64,000 bases of DNA, from NCBI RefSeq assembly GCF_003627755.1, contig NZ_CP032694.1, forward strand, positions 549,501 through 613,500, read 5' to 3'. A program made the position numbers and the translations under genes. Of this stretch, positions 24,541 through 33,207 are shown in pieces. The notes under the pieces were generated by a model. That model saw nothing but the letters and a program-made list of their open reading frames with translations. It did no database searches and was not told where the DNA came from. Source of the DNA: Rhizobium jaguaris. GTDB lineage: Bacteria > Pseudomonadota > Alphaproteobacteria > Rhizobiales > Rhizobiaceae. Position 1 is the stretch's first letter. The number at the start of each line of letters is the position of its first letter.

Positions 24541-24565
24541 GCCCGGCCCTTGTGCCGGGCTTTTT
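24541..24565 (+). terminator. Intrinsic terminator of rpsT
   Basis: GCCCGGC, loop CCTTGT, GCCGGGC followed by five T: a textbook rho-independent terminator 32 bases after the stop codon. Confidence 0.93.
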
Positions 24566-24566
24566 G

Positions 24567-24840
24567 GATTCGGTCAGAATCGACCCGTATCGTTAAAATG
24601 TAGCCGGCTGATCATGTCACTGAAGTGACAGAAAAATTTGTTTAAAAACAAATACTTATGGCAGGATGCCATAATGTTGGGTGATCTGCGTGACGTGCTG
24701 CAGGCTCGTAGGTGAGTCAAGGGATTTTTTATTTTTTTTGTTTTGAAAGCTGTGTGAATCGCGCTGAACGCGAATCTCCTTGATTCAAAAGCGATTCTTT
24801 TTTGACGGGGTTGTGACACTCAAAAACGGCCTCCAGAGTC
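24567..24840. promoter_or_regulatory. GANTC (CcrM) site cluster in the dnaA upstream region
   Basis: Eight GANTC sites start at 24567, 24577, 24714, 24756, 24772, 24782, 24793 and 24836, against about one expected in 275 bp. CcrM methylates GANTC in Alphaproteobacteria and in Caulobacter its state affects dnaA transcription. Also here: palindromes TGTCACT-GA-AGTGACA (24615-24630) and ATTTGTTT-AA-AAACAAAT (24636-24653), and a long T-rich stretch (24721-24745). Confidence 0.6.
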
Positions 24841-25388
24841 AAGGACCGCCTCTTAATTTTGTGTAAAATTCATCGTTGATCTCCGCCTGCGATCCTGCCT
24901 AAATGGCTTCCAACAAGGGGCGCGGACATCATCTGAAACGGCTTTGGCAAGCACTGCCACTAAAGGCAGTGAGGGTGGTTTTTTGTTCCTTGTGACGGAG
25001 CGGTTCAGTTCCGTTTTTTCAAACAGTTGACGAGTTAAGGCCGCAAGCGGTAACGCCTGCGGAACGAGGAAACTTGTCTGCTCTTTGCAGCCTAAGTCCC
25101 AAGCGTGGCTGCGGGGAGGGGAGAAAAATTGACAGCCGTTTGGCGCAGTCGCTCGGAGTACGAGGACCGAGTGGCTGCTCCAGATGCAGGCACCAAGGCG
25201 AAAACCGCTCGAGGAGCAGTTTTCGCCAAGGTGTTTCGCATAAGGTCCGTTTGGCTGGACCAGGCTGATGAACCGGCATGCGGCGAGCTCACAGCAACGA
25301 GCGCGACCGTTATGCCATGGCGTAGACCTAAGGGCGGCGGTATTATCTAATTTCCGTCCTATAAAAAGAGACTGTGGAAGGCGGCATT
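24841..25388. other. Long dnaA leader region with hairpins; possible small RNA
   Basis: No protein gene is convincing here. CACTGCC-ACTAAA-GGCAGTG (24953-24972), then AGGGTGG and six T (to about 24985), looks like the end of a short transcript beginning in the GANTC-rich segment. Further on GGCGAAAAC, 13 bases, GTTTTCGCC (25197-25227) is a perfect 9-bp stem. I found no run of DnaA boxes, so this is not an obvious oriC. The length before dnaA suggests a long 5' untranslated leader. Confidence 0.4.
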
Positions 25389-26942
25389 ATGCAGATGATT
25401 ACGAGAACGACGGGTGCATTTGAAAATGGGGACAATGCACAGCAGGCGTTCAGTACGGTTTGCCTTGAAGCGGCGGGGGAAAAGGGAGACATGAAGCATA
25501 ACGTGTTGTTCGAGCGTGTCAGTGCACGCTTGAAGGCCCAGGTCGGTCCGGATGTTTATGCCAGCTGGTTTGCACGGCTTAAGCTGCACTCGGTATCGAA
25601 GAGCGTCGTACGGCTGACTGTTCCGACGACCTTTCTGAAATCCTGGATCAACAATCGTTATCTCGATCTGATCACCAGCCTGTTCCAGGCAGAAGATGCT
25701 GAAATCCTGAAGGTTGAAATTCTGGTGCGCACGGCGACCCGGCCCGGTGCGAAGTCCTGCGCGGATGAACACGTGGCTGTTCCCGACGCGGCTTCGGTGG
25801 CGCCGATCCGCCGCCCTGTGGCTCAGCCGGCCGGTCAGGTCGTTGCCCAGGCGGTCAGTGCGGCAGTCGCCGCGCGGCCGGCGACCGCGGGTACGCCGCT
25901 GTTCGGCTCGCCGCTCGATTCCCGCTTCACCTTCGATACCTTTGTCGAAGGCAGCTCGAACCGCGTCGGCCTCGCCGCGGCAAAGACCATTGCCGAAGCC
26001 GGCTCCGGCGCCGTGCGGTTCAATCCGCTCTTCGTTCATGCAACGGTCGGACTCGGCAAGACGCACCTCTTGCAGGCGATCGCCAATGCCGCCGTGCAGA
26101 ACCCGCGCGCTCTGCGCGTCGTCTATCTGACGGCGGAATATTTCATGTGGCGCTTTGCCACCGCAATTCGCGATAATGATGCGTTGACGCTGAAGGACTC
26201 GCTGCGCAACATCGATCTTCTGATCATCGACGACATGCAATTCCTGCAGGGCAAGATGATCCAGCACGAGTTCTGCCATCTGCTCAACATGCTGCTCGAC
26301 AGTGCCAAGCAGGTCGTCGTTGCGGCCGACCGCGCGCCTTGGGAGCTGGAATCGCTGGATCCGCGCGTGCGTTCGCGTCTTCAAGGCGGTGTTGCCATCG
26401 AAGTCGAAGCACCGGATTACGAGATGCGTCTCGAAATCCTCAAGCGCCGGCTGGATGCTGCCCGTCAGGATGATCCGTCGCTGGATATTCCGACCGAACT
26501 TCTCTCGCATGTCGCGCGCAATGTAACGGCAAGCGGCCGCGAGCTCGAGGGCGCTTTCAATCAACTGATCTTCCGCCGTTCTTTCGAGCCCAACCTGACG
26601 GTTGAGCGCGTCGACGAACTGCTTGCCCATCTCGTCGGCTCAGGCGAACCGCGCCGCGTCCGTATCGAGGACATCCAGCGTATCGTGGCGCGCCATTACA
26701 ATGTCTCGCGTCAGGAGCTGGTCTCCAACCGCCGCACCCGCGTCATCGTCAAGCCGCGCCAGATCGCCATGTATCTGTCGAAGACGCTGACGCCGCGCTC
26801 CTTCCCGGAGATCGGTCGTCGCTTCGGTGGCCGCGATCACACGACGGTATTGCATGCGGTGCGCAAGATCGAGGAGCTGATTGCCGGTGACAGCAAGCTG
26901 TCGCATGAAATCGAGCTGTTGAAGCGTCTGATCAACGAATAA
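25389..26942 (+). CDS. dnaA: Chromosomal replication initiator protein DnaA
   Basis: 517 residues from ATG 25389 (GGAAGG seven bases upstream; an in-frame GTG at 25374 is less likely). Domain I about 30-105 ([24 protein letters not shown]), proline/alanine-rich domain II, AAA+ domain III with [13 protein letters not shown] as Walker [14 protein letters not shown] as Walker B, and domain IV ending with the box-binding signature [16 protein letters not shown]. The first Gly of the usual GGxGLGKT loop is Ala-Thr, which I believe is normal in rhizobia. It binds DnaA boxes with ATP and opens oriC. The upstream spacer is long and GANTC-rich. Confidence 0.98.
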   Translation: MQMITRTTGAFENGDNAQQAFSTVCLEAAGEKGDMKHNVLFERVSARLKAQVGPDVYASWFARLKLHSVSKSVVRLTVPTTFLKSWINNRYLDLITSLFQAEDAEILKVEILVRTATRPGAKSCADEHVAVPDAASVAPIRRPVAQPAGQVVAQAVSAAVAARPATAGTPLFGSPLDSRFTFDTFVEGSSNRVGLAAAKTIAEAGSGAVRFNPLFVHATVGLGKTHLLQAIANAAVQNPRALRVVYLTAEYFMWRFATAIRDNDALTLKDSLRNIDLLIIDDMQFLQGKMIQHEFCHLLNMLLDSAKQVVVAADRAPWELESLDPRVRSRLQGGVAIEVEAPDYEMRLEILKRRLDAARQDDPSLDIPTELLSHVARNVTASGRELEGAFNQLIFRRSFEPNLTVERVDELLAHLVGSGEPRRVRIEDIQRIVARHYNVSRQELVSNRRTRVIVKPRQIAMYLSKTLTPRSFPEIGRRFGGRDHTTVLHAVRKIEELIAGDSKLSHEIELLKRLINE

Positions 26943-26968
26943 TCTGCGACGCTATCAGCATTTTATCC

Positions 26969-26997
26969 ACGGCCGGCTTCATTGCCGGCCGTTTTCA
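26969..26997 (+). terminator. Intrinsic terminator of dnaA
   Basis: ACGGCCGGC, loop TTCATT, GCCGGCCGT followed by TTTCATTT, 26 bases after the stop. A DnaA-box-like TTATCCACG (26963-26971) overlaps its left edge. Confidence 0.85.
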
Positions 26998-27075
26998 TTT
27001 ATGCGGTTTTTATTCTATAGGTGTCTGAAATACTGAATCGGATACCGGCCGGAGTACCGAAGGGAGAGGATACCT

Positions 27076-28158
27076 ATGGGTTTTGACAGGATTGCCGTTC
27101 TCGGCCTCGGCAAGGTCGGGCGGCTTGCCGCCACATTGCTGCATGAAAGTGGTTTTGTCGTCACCGGCGTCGATGCGCGTTTGCCTGCGGAGACCGTGCC
27201 TTTCGCCTGCGAAGCAGGCGATGTCTCCAATCCGGCATTGATCGGCAATCTCTTTTCCCGCGTCGATGCCGTGCTCTCCTGCCTGCCGTTTCACCTGAAC
27301 GCTGAACTGGCACGCCTGGCCCATGGCGTCGGCATTCATTACTTCGACCTGACCGAGGATGTGCCGACCACGAACGGTATTATCGAACTTGCAAGGAGCG
27401 CCCGCGGTCTGATGGCGCCACAATGCGGCCTGGCGCCCGGTTTCGTCGGCATTGTCGGCGCAAGCCTTGCAGACGTCTTCGATCGCTGCCGCTCGATCCG
27501 GATGCGCGTCGGTGCTTTGCCGCAGAATCCGACCGGACTGTTGGGTTATGCCTTCAACTGGTCGCCGGAGGGCGTGGTCAACGAATATCTGAACGACTGC
27601 GAAGTCATCGAGGGCGGTGTGCGCAAGCTGGTCTCGCCAATGGAATGGCACGAGACGCTCTATGTGAACGGCGTCAAGCTCGAAGCCTTCACCACCTCCG
27701 GCGGTCTCGGAACCATGTGCAGCACCATGCTCGGCCGGGTGGAAAACCTCGACTATAAAACCATGCGGTATCCCGGCCACATGGAACTGATGAATTTCTT
27801 CTTCCATGAGTTGCTGATGCGCGACCGCCGCCAGCTTGCAGGCGAGATCCTGACCGAGGCGAAGCCGCCGGTCGATGACGATGTCGTCTATGTCCATGTC
27901 TCGGCTGAAGGTATGATCAACGGCAATCTACGCCGGCGGGAATTCGTGCGGGCCTACTATCCGATCGAGATTGCCGGCGAGAGCCGCACCGCCATCTCCT
28001 GGACCACGTCGGCTTCCGTCGTGGCCGTCATCGAGCTGGTGCGCGCCGGGCGGCTGCCGTCGACCGGCTTCCTGCACCAGGAGCATATCCCGCTCCACAC
28101 ATTCCTGGAGACGCGGACCGGCAGCCTGTTCAAGGGCGGTATCACGCATCACGGATGA
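27076..28158 (+). CDS. Saccharopine dehydrogenase-like oxidoreductase
   Basis: 360 residues. An N-terminal Rossmann fold (IAVLGLGKVGRLAATLLHESGFVVTGVDAR, GxGxxG at about 10-15) is followed by CLPFHLNAELARLAHGVGIHYFDLTEDVP, the saccharopine-dehydrogenase NADP-domain pattern, and a C-terminal catalytic domain. Family members include saccharopine reductase, lysine 6-dehydrogenase and homospermidine-related enzymes; length and the early FDLTED motif are closest to lysine-dehydrogenase-like proteins. GAAGGGAGAGG precedes the ATG. It stands alone between dnaA and a convergent LysR gene, so context gives no substrate. Confidence 0.82.
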   Translation: MGFDRIAVLGLGKVGRLAATLLHESGFVVTGVDARLPAETVPFACEAGDVSNPALIGNLFSRVDAVLSCLPFHLNAELARLAHGVGIHYFDLTEDVPTTNGIIELARSARGLMAPQCGLAPGFVGIVGASLADVFDRCRSIRMRVGALPQNPTGLLGYAFNWSPEGVVNEYLNDCEVIEGGVRKLVSPMEWHETLYVNGVKLEAFTTSGGLGTMCSTMLGRVENLDYKTMRYPGHMELMNFFFHELLMRDRRQLAGEILTEAKPPVDDDVVYVHVSAEGMINGNLRRREFVRAYYPIEIAGESRTAISWTTSASVVAVIELVRAGRLPSTGFLHQEHIPLHTFLETRTGSLFKGGITHHG

Positions 28159-28167
28159 TGTGCGCCT

Positions 28168-29061
28168 CTATGCCTGTGTCGTCTGCGGGACCTCGGAGAG
28201 CAGCCAGGCGCGAAAGGCGGCGACGGCTGGCCGCTCCAGAGCGGTCGGCGGATAGACCAGATGGTAGGCCAGCGTGCTGGCAAGCCCAATCGGAAAGGGC
28301 GCGACGATCGTGCCGTCAGCCAATTCCTTTTCAATGAAAGAGCGACGCATCAGCGCAATGCCGAGCCCCGCCTTCATGGCATGGTAGGCGCCGGTGCCGT
28401 CGGTAAAGATCGGCCCCCGCATGGCGTCCACCTTGGTTGTGCCTGCTGCCTGCAGCCAGAGCTGCCAGTCCCGCCGGTAGACATCATGGATCAGGGTCAG
28501 GCCGGCTAACGCGTCGGCTGCGGGTGAGGGGCCGAGGGTGGCGGCAACCTCGGGCGTGCAGACCGGCACATATTCGTCATCGAGCAGCCGCTCGCTTGCC
28601 AGCCCTTCGTAGCCGCCGAGGCCATGGCGAATGGCGATGTCGATGCCGTCGCGCTGGAAATCCATCATCCGGTGCGAGGCGCTGATCCGCAGATCGATCT
28701 CTGGATGCGCCTGTTCGAAACGCATCAGCCGCGGCACCAGCCAGTGCGTGGCAAAGCCGGCGGTGCAGGTGACGGTCAGCACCGTGTCCCGCGTTCGCAT
28801 CGTCAGCGCCGCGGTCGCCTCCCGTACCAGGCGGAAGGCTGTGCGCAGCGTCGCGAAATAATCCGCACCATCAGCCGTCAATGCCAGGCCGCGCGCGCGG
28901 CGGTCGAAAAGCCGCACACCGAGCGCGGTTTCGAGATCGCGCACCTGCAGGCTGACCGCACCGGGGGTCACATGCAGCTCCCTGGCGGCGATCGTCATGC
29001 TCAGATGACGCGCCGAGGCTTCGAAGGCGCGCAGCGCCGAAAGGGAAGGCAATTGATCCAT
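28168..29061 (-). CDS. LysR-family transcriptional regulator (GcvA-like)
   Basis: 297 residues. LPSLSALRAFEASARHLSMTIAARELHVTPGAVSLQVRDLETALGVRLFDR is the GcvA-type LysR DNA-binding domain, and GIDIAIRHGLGGYEG is the matching effector-domain signature. It is divergent from the EamA transporter at 29208 over 146 bp that contains ATAATC-GCGA-GATTAT (29117-29132), so it most likely controls that transporter. Its 3' end is nine bases from the preceding gene's stop. Confidence 0.92.
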   Translation of the reverse strand: MDQLPSLSALRAFEASARHLSMTIAARELHVTPGAVSLQVRDLETALGVRLFDRRARGLALTADGADYFATLRTAFRLVREATAALTMRTRDTVLTVTCTAGFATHWLVPRLMRFEQAHPEIDLRISASHRMMDFQRDGIDIAIRHGLGGYEGLASERLLDDEYVPVCTPEVAATLGPSPAADALAGLTLIHDVYRRDWQLWLQAAGTTKVDAMRGPIFTDGTGAYHAMKAGLGIALMRRSFIEKELADGTIVAPFPIGLASTLAYHLVYPPTALERPAVAAFRAWLLSEVPQTTQA

Positions 29062-29116
29062 GACGATTGAGTTAAACTAAACAATTGAGCGAAAAAGACT
29101 CGTTTGCAAGAGCCTT

Positions 29117-29132
29117 ATAATCGCGAGATTAT
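29117..29132. promoter_or_regulatory. LysR-type operator candidate
   Basis: ATAATC, GCGA, GATTAT: a 6-bp-arm AT-rich palindrome midway in the LysR/EamA divergent intergenic region, typical of LysR recognition boxes. Confidence 0.45.
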
Positions 29133-29207
29133 CTCATCGATCTCGATGGTTGGCAAGAAAACCTATTCTCGCGGTCATCGAGCCAAACTAAAACATGAGA
29201 TATCGCC

Positions 29208-30170
29208 ATGGCGCAGAAATCAATGGGCGCGGCGGAATGGGTCATGCTGTTCGGATTGTCGATCCTGTGGGGCGGCTCGTTTCTGTTCAACGGCATCCTG
29301 GTACACGAACTGCCGCTCTTCACCATCGTCGCCGCACGTGTCGCGTTGGCGGCGATAGCCTTGCATGTCATCGTCCGGATGACCGGGCAGGCCATGCCGC
29401 GCGACCGGCAGGCTTGGGCTGCCTTCTTTGGCATGGGTGTCCTCAACAATGCCATTCCCTTCCTGCTGATCGTCTGGGGCCAGACGCACATCGCCAGCGG
29501 CCTGGCCTCCATTCTCAACGCTACGACGCCGCTTTTCGCCGTCGTGGTGGCGCATTTTCTGACGACGAATGAGAAAATGACCGGCAATCGCCTGATAGGC
29601 GTTGTCGTCGGTTTTGCCGGCGTCGCGCTGATGATCGGCCCGTCGGTCCTGAGCAGCCTCGGCTCGAATGTGCTCGGGCAGCTTGCCGTGCTCGGTGCTG
29701 CCTTCTCCTATTCGCTCGCCGGCATTTTCGGTCGCCGCTTCCGCCGCATGGGTCTCGCTCCGATCATCCCCGCGGCCGGACAGGTCACGGCCTCGACTGT
29801 CCTGCTGCTGCCGGTCGCGCTTTTTGTCGACCATCCTTGGATGCTCGACATGCCTTCGATCGAAACCTGGATGGCACTGGCTGGTCTGGCGATCCTCTCG
29901 ACAGCAATCGCCTATGTCCTGTATTTCCGTATCCTGGCAACGGCGGGCGCCACCAACCTGATGCTGGTCACCTTCCTTATCCCCGTCAGCGCCATCCTGC
30001 TCGGCGCGCCGATTCTCGGCGAACAATTGCAGCCGAAGCACTTTATCGGCATGGCGATGATCGCGGTCGGCCTTGTGGCGATCGATGGACGATTGCTTAC
30101 CCTCGCCCCTTCGGCAGGGGAATCGCATATGAGGAAGTTGTGGCGTTTGGTGAGGAATTGGATTCTGTAG
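29208..30170 (+). CDS. EamA/DMT-family transporter, C-terminus altered by an IS element
   Basis: 320 residues with ten predicted membrane helices in two EamA repeats (first FGLSILWGGSFLFNGILV..., second GQLAVLGAAFSYSLAGIFGRRF). DMT proteins export metabolites or amino acids across the inner membrane. The last helix ends at GLVAIDGRLL; the following 25 residues include about 18 encoded by the left end of the ISAs1 element (from 30115), so the native stop was probably lost or lay just beyond. All helices remain, so function may be kept. Divergent from a GcvA-like LysR. Confidence 0.88.
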   Translation: MAQKSMGAAEWVMLFGLSILWGGSFLFNGILVHELPLFTIVAARVALAAIALHVIVRMTGQAMPRDRQAWAAFFGMGVLNNAIPFLLIVWGQTHIASGLASILNATTPLFAVVVAHFLTTNEKMTGNRLIGVVVGFAGVALMIGPSVLSSLGSNVLGQLAVLGAAFSYSLAGIFGRRFRRMGLAPIIPAAGQVTASTVLLLPVALFVDHPWMLDMPSIETWMALAGLAILSTAIAYVLYFRILATAGATNLMLVTFLIPVSAILLGAPILGEQLQPKHFIGMAMIAVGLVAIDGRLLTLAPSAGESHMRKLWRLVRNWIL

Positions 30171-31321
30171 GTTCTCCAGAAGTTGGTCTGGAGAGATTGC
30201 ATGCGAGGCTTGCAGGATCTGTTTTGCGAATTGCCGGATGGTCGGGCAGCGAATGCCCGGCATTCTTTGGCTGATGTGTTGCTGATAGCCTTTGCTGCCA
30301 TGTTGTGCGGGGCGGAAAGTTGCGTGGACTTTGCCGCCTTTGGCCGCGACAAGCAGGATGTGCTGAGCGAATTTCTGCAGTTGGATCATGGCGTTCCCAG
30401 TCACGACACATTTAGCCGGACGTTTCGTCTGCTGGAGCCTGCGGCATTCGAGGTGGTGTTTCGTCGCTTCATGACGGCCTTTGCCGCCGCGCTTGCCCAT
30501 GCGCAAGGGGATCAGGACGAAAGACTGCCGGTGCTGGCGATTGACGGCAAATCGCTGCGCGGAGCGGTCGAGGCTGCTGGCAGCACGACGCCGCTGCATT
30601 TGGTGACGGTCTGGAGTGCCGAGCAACGGCTGGTTCTGGGCCAACGCCTGGCCGCCGGCCGCAGTGAAGTGACGGCGGCGCGTGAGATCATCGCCCTGTT
30701 AGATCTGGCCGGCAGCATCGTTACCGCCGACGCCTTGCATGGCAGTCGCCGGACGGCGCAAGCCATCCGGGCACGCAGTGGCGATTATGCCCTGATGATC
30801 AAAGGCAATCGCGGTCCGCTTCATCGGGCCGCGGCAGCCTTGTTCGCCAATGTCGAGCCGGCTGCCGCCGCAAGCCCGCACACATCCGCCGCGCACGGCC
30901 GGGTGGAAGAGCGTCGCGCCTGGGTCCGGGCGGTCCCGGATTGGGCCGAGACCTATCGCTTCGACGGCTTGGTCGCCATGGCCAGGATTGATGCGCGCCG
31001 CCTCGTCAACGGGCAGGAAGAACGCCAGACGCGATATGTCGCCCTATCGTGCCTGCTTCATCCCGACGAGGTCCTCAGGGTGGTGCGGGCTCATTGGTCC
31101 ATCGAAAACAGCCAGCATTGGATTCTCGACGTCGCCTTCGGCGAAGATCGTATCCACACACGAAACGATCACACTGCGCAGAACCTCGCCATCCTCCGCC
31201 GTCTCGCCCTCAACCTGCTGCGATCCGATCCAACGAAGGACTCCATCCGCCTCAAAGTCAAAAAGGCGGGATGGAACAACTCCTTCCTCAAATCTCTCCT
31301 CGCTCAAATGCGATAGCCCTG
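30115..31321 (+). mobile_element. ISAs1-family insertion sequence, apparently intact
   Basis: About 1207 bp. The ends match as inverted repeats: the left begins CAGGG then ATCGCAT and TGAG at 30115, the right end read inward from 31321 gives the same blocks, 18 of 23 positions identical. It carries one full transposase. No clear 8-10 bp target duplication is visible, and the outer flanks are themselves C/G-rich hairpin-like sequence, so the exact ends are uncertain by several bases. Confidence 0.8.
30201..31316 (+). CDS. ISAs1-family transposase (DDE, H-repeat associated type)
   Basis: 371 residues from ATG 30201 (GGAGAG nearby). The N-terminal domain has DGRAANARHSLADVLLIAFAAMLCG; the DDE catalytic residues are in AIDGKSLRGA, VTADALHGSRRTAQA and AHWSIENSQHWILDVAFGED; the C-terminus reads NLAILRRLALNLLR. 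Full length with no stop or frameshift, so the element could be active. It fills almost the whole IS. Confidence 0.95.
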   Translation: MRGLQDLFCELPDGRAANARHSLADVLLIAFAAMLCGAESCVDFAAFGRDKQDVLSEFLQLDHGVPSHDTFSRTFRLLEPAAFEVVFRRFMTAFAAALAHAQGDQDERLPVLAIDGKSLRGAVEAAGSTTPLHLVTVWSAEQRLVLGQRLAAGRSEVTAAREIIALLDLAGSIVTADALHGSRRTAQAIRARSGDYALMIKGNRGPLHRAAAALFANVEPAAAASPHTSAAHGRVEERRAWVRAVPDWAETYRFDGLVAMARIDARRLVNGQEERQTRYVALSCLLHPDEVLRVVRAHWSIENSQHWILDVAFGEDRIHTRNDHTAQNLAILRRLALNLLRSDPTKDSIRLKVKKAGWNNSFLKSLLAQMR

Positions 31322-31338
31322 CCTCGAGGGGGAGGTGA

Positions 31339-32532
31339 TTAGCACGCTAGGTCCGCAACCACCGAATCGAGGATCAGCATGCCCGCCGGCGTGCAGCGCA
31401 GGCGGGAATTGCCGAGGCGCTCGATAAAACCGTGCTCCAGCAGAAGCTGCTCGCGCTTCGGATCCGGCTCCCTGCCGGAGAGCTGTTGCCAACGCACGAG
31501 ATCGATCCCTTCCTTCAGGCGCAGGCCCATCAGCAGCAGCTCGTCGGCCTGCTCGTCGAAGCCGAGCATCTCTTGCTCGACCATGCCATGGCCGTCGCGC
31601 TCGACCAGCTCCAGCCAGCTTTCCGGCTTCCGCTCGGTGGATGTCGCCAGTTTCTTCGGGCCTTGGGTCAGCCGGCCGTGGGCACCGGGGCCAATGCCGG
31701 CATAGTCGCCATAGCGCCAATAGGTGAGATTGTGGCGGCTCTCCGCGCCGGGGCGTGCGTGGTTGGAAACCTCGTAGGCCGGCATGCCCTCGCGCTCGGT
31801 GATCTCTTGCGTCGCCTCATAGAGCAGCGCCGACTGGTCGCCATCCGGCACGATCAGCTTGCCCGCCTTGTGCAGCCCATAAAAGGGCGTGCCTTCCTCG
31901 ATCGTGAGTTGATAGAGCGAGAGGTGATCGACGGCATAGGAGATCGCCTCCTTCAACTCACGCTCCCATTCCTCGACGGTCTGGTTCGGGCGAGCATAGA
32001 TCAGGTCGAAGGACATGCGCGGGAAGATCTCGCGCGCCAGCTTGATCGCCTTCAACGCATCGGCGACGTCGTGGAGCCGGCCCAGGAATTTCAGGTCGCG
32101 ATCGTTCAGCGCCTGCACGCCCATCGACACGCGGTTGACGCCGGCCGCACGATAACCGCGGAAACGCTCGGCTTCGACGCTGGAGGGGTTGGCCTCCATG
32201 GTGATCTCGATACCATCCGGCACATGCCAATACCTGGAAATGCCGTCGAGAAGGGCAGCGACCGTCTCCGGCTTCATCAGCGAGGGCGTGCCGCCGCCGA
32301 GGAAGATGCTGGTCACCGTCTTCGGGCCGCTGATCGCCCGCATCGACGCCATTTCCTTGAGGAAGGCGGCGGCGAAACGCTCCTGGTCGACCGGCTGATG
32401 GCGGACATGGCTGTTGAAATCGCAATAGGGACATTTGGCCGCACAGAAGGGCCAATGCGCATAGACGCCGAAACCGGGTTCACCGGTATCGGGTAACAAC
32501 TGCGCCTCACGCGTCATTTCTTGCGAATCCAT
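31339..32532 (-). CDS. hemW: Radical SAM heme chaperone HemW
   Basis: 397 residues from ATG 32532 (start is 19 bases after the rdgB stop; an upstream open stretch lies inside rdgB). GVYAHWPFCAAKCPYCDFNSH holds the CxxxCxxC iron-sulfur site with the HemW-type trailing Cys spacing; IFLGGGTPSLM, EANPSS and RVSMGVQALND are SAM-binding signatures; the C-terminal HemW domain follows. HemW delivers heme and is often mis-annotated as HemN. It follows rdgB in the same operon and ends 17 bp from the IS. Confidence 0.94.
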   Translation of the reverse strand: MDSQEMTREAQLLPDTGEPGFGVYAHWPFCAAKCPYCDFNSHVRHQPVDQERFAAAFLKEMASMRAISGPKTVTSIFLGGGTPSLMKPETVAALLDGISRYWHVPDGIEITMEANPSSVEAERFRGYRAAGVNRVSMGVQALNDRDLKFLGRLHDVADALKAIKLAREIFPRMSFDLIYARPNQTVEEWERELKEAISYAVDHLSLYQLTIEEGTPFYGLHKAGKLIVPDGDQSALLYEATQEITEREGMPAYEVSNHARPGAESRHNLTYWRYGDYAGIGPGAHGRLTQGPKKLATSTERKPESWLELVERDGHGMVEQEMLGFDEQADELLLMGLRLKEGIDLVRWQQLSGREPDPKREQLLLEHGFIERLGNSRLRCTPAGMLILDSVVADLAC

Positions 32533-32551
32533 GATATCCACGGGCTTGAGC

Positions 32552-33196
32552 TTACGCCTCCAGGCAGGTTTCGACAAAGATCTTGAAGGCACGGGCCCGG
32601 TGCGACAGCGCCTGCGGTTCACCGGGCTTCCAGCCGTGCTTCTGCTCGGCGCTCATCTCGCCAAAGGTCACGTCGTAACCCTCAGGTTGGAACACCGGAT
32701 CGTAGCCGAAGCCCTGTGTGCCGCGCGGCGGCCAGACGACGGTGCCCTCGACTTCGCCACGGAAAAGCTCGGTGTGTCCATCCGGCCAGGCAAGGCAAAG
32801 CACGCTGACAAAGCGCGCTGTGCGGCTCTCCGGCGACGTGGCGCCGGCCTTTTCCAAGGCGGTCTCGACCTTCTGCATCGCCATGGCGAAATCGCGCGTG
32901 CCATCAGGCGTTTCTGCCCAGTTGGCAGTGTAAACGCCGGGATCGCCGCCAAGTGCGTCGACCGCCAGGCCGGAGTCGTCGGACAATGCCGGCAGGCCGG
33001 AAGCAAGAGCGGAGGCCAGGGCCTTGATCGTCGCGTTTTCCTCGAAGGTGGTGCCGGTCTCGTCCGGTTCGATGAAATTGAGATCGGCGGCCGACTTGGC
33101 GGTAAAGCCGAATGGACCGATCAGGTCCTGGATTTCACGGATCTTGCCGGCATTGTGGCTGGCGACGACGATGGTCTTGGTATCGAGCTTGCGCAT
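32552..33196 (-). CDS. rdgB: dITP/XTP pyrophosphatase (RdgB/HAM1)
   Basis: 214 residues starting [22 protein letters not shown], the family's SHNxGKxxE nucleotide motif; FEENATIKA and [15 protein letters not shown] (catalytic Asp) follow, then SHRARAF near the end. AGGA is well placed before ATG 33196; the ATG at 33211 overlaps the VOC stop and is less likely. It removes deaminated purine triphosphates from the pool. In operon with a VOC protein upstream (11 bp) and hemW downstream. Confidence 0.95.
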   Translation of the reverse strand: MRKLDTKTIVVASHNAGKIREIQDLIGPFGFTAKSAADLNFIEPDETGTTFEENATIKALASALASGLPALSDDSGLAVDALGGDPGVYTANWAETPDGTRDFAMAMQKVETALEKAGATSPESRTARFVSVLCLAWPDGHTELFRGEVEGTVVWPPRGTQGFGYDPVFQPEGYDVTFGEMSAEQKHGWKPGEPQALSHRARAFKIFVETCLEA

Positions 33197-33207
33197 ATGC
33201 TTTCCTG

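Noticed and set aside
24509..25388. Chromosome replication origin (oriC) beside dnaA
   Set aside because: No cluster of DnaA boxes was seen; in rhizobia the origin is, to my knowledge, near hemE rather than dnaA. GC-skew analysis would settle it.
29220..30644. A 474-codon minus-strand open frame over the EamA gene and IS left end
   Set aside because: Spans the IS junction and is antisense to both genes, so it cannot be an ancestral gene; composition is shadow-like.
30105..31335. Target-site duplication of the ISAs1 element
   Set aside because: Sequences flanking 30115 and 31321 (CCTTCGG versus CCTCGAGG) are alike only in composition; no exact 8-10 bp direct repeat.
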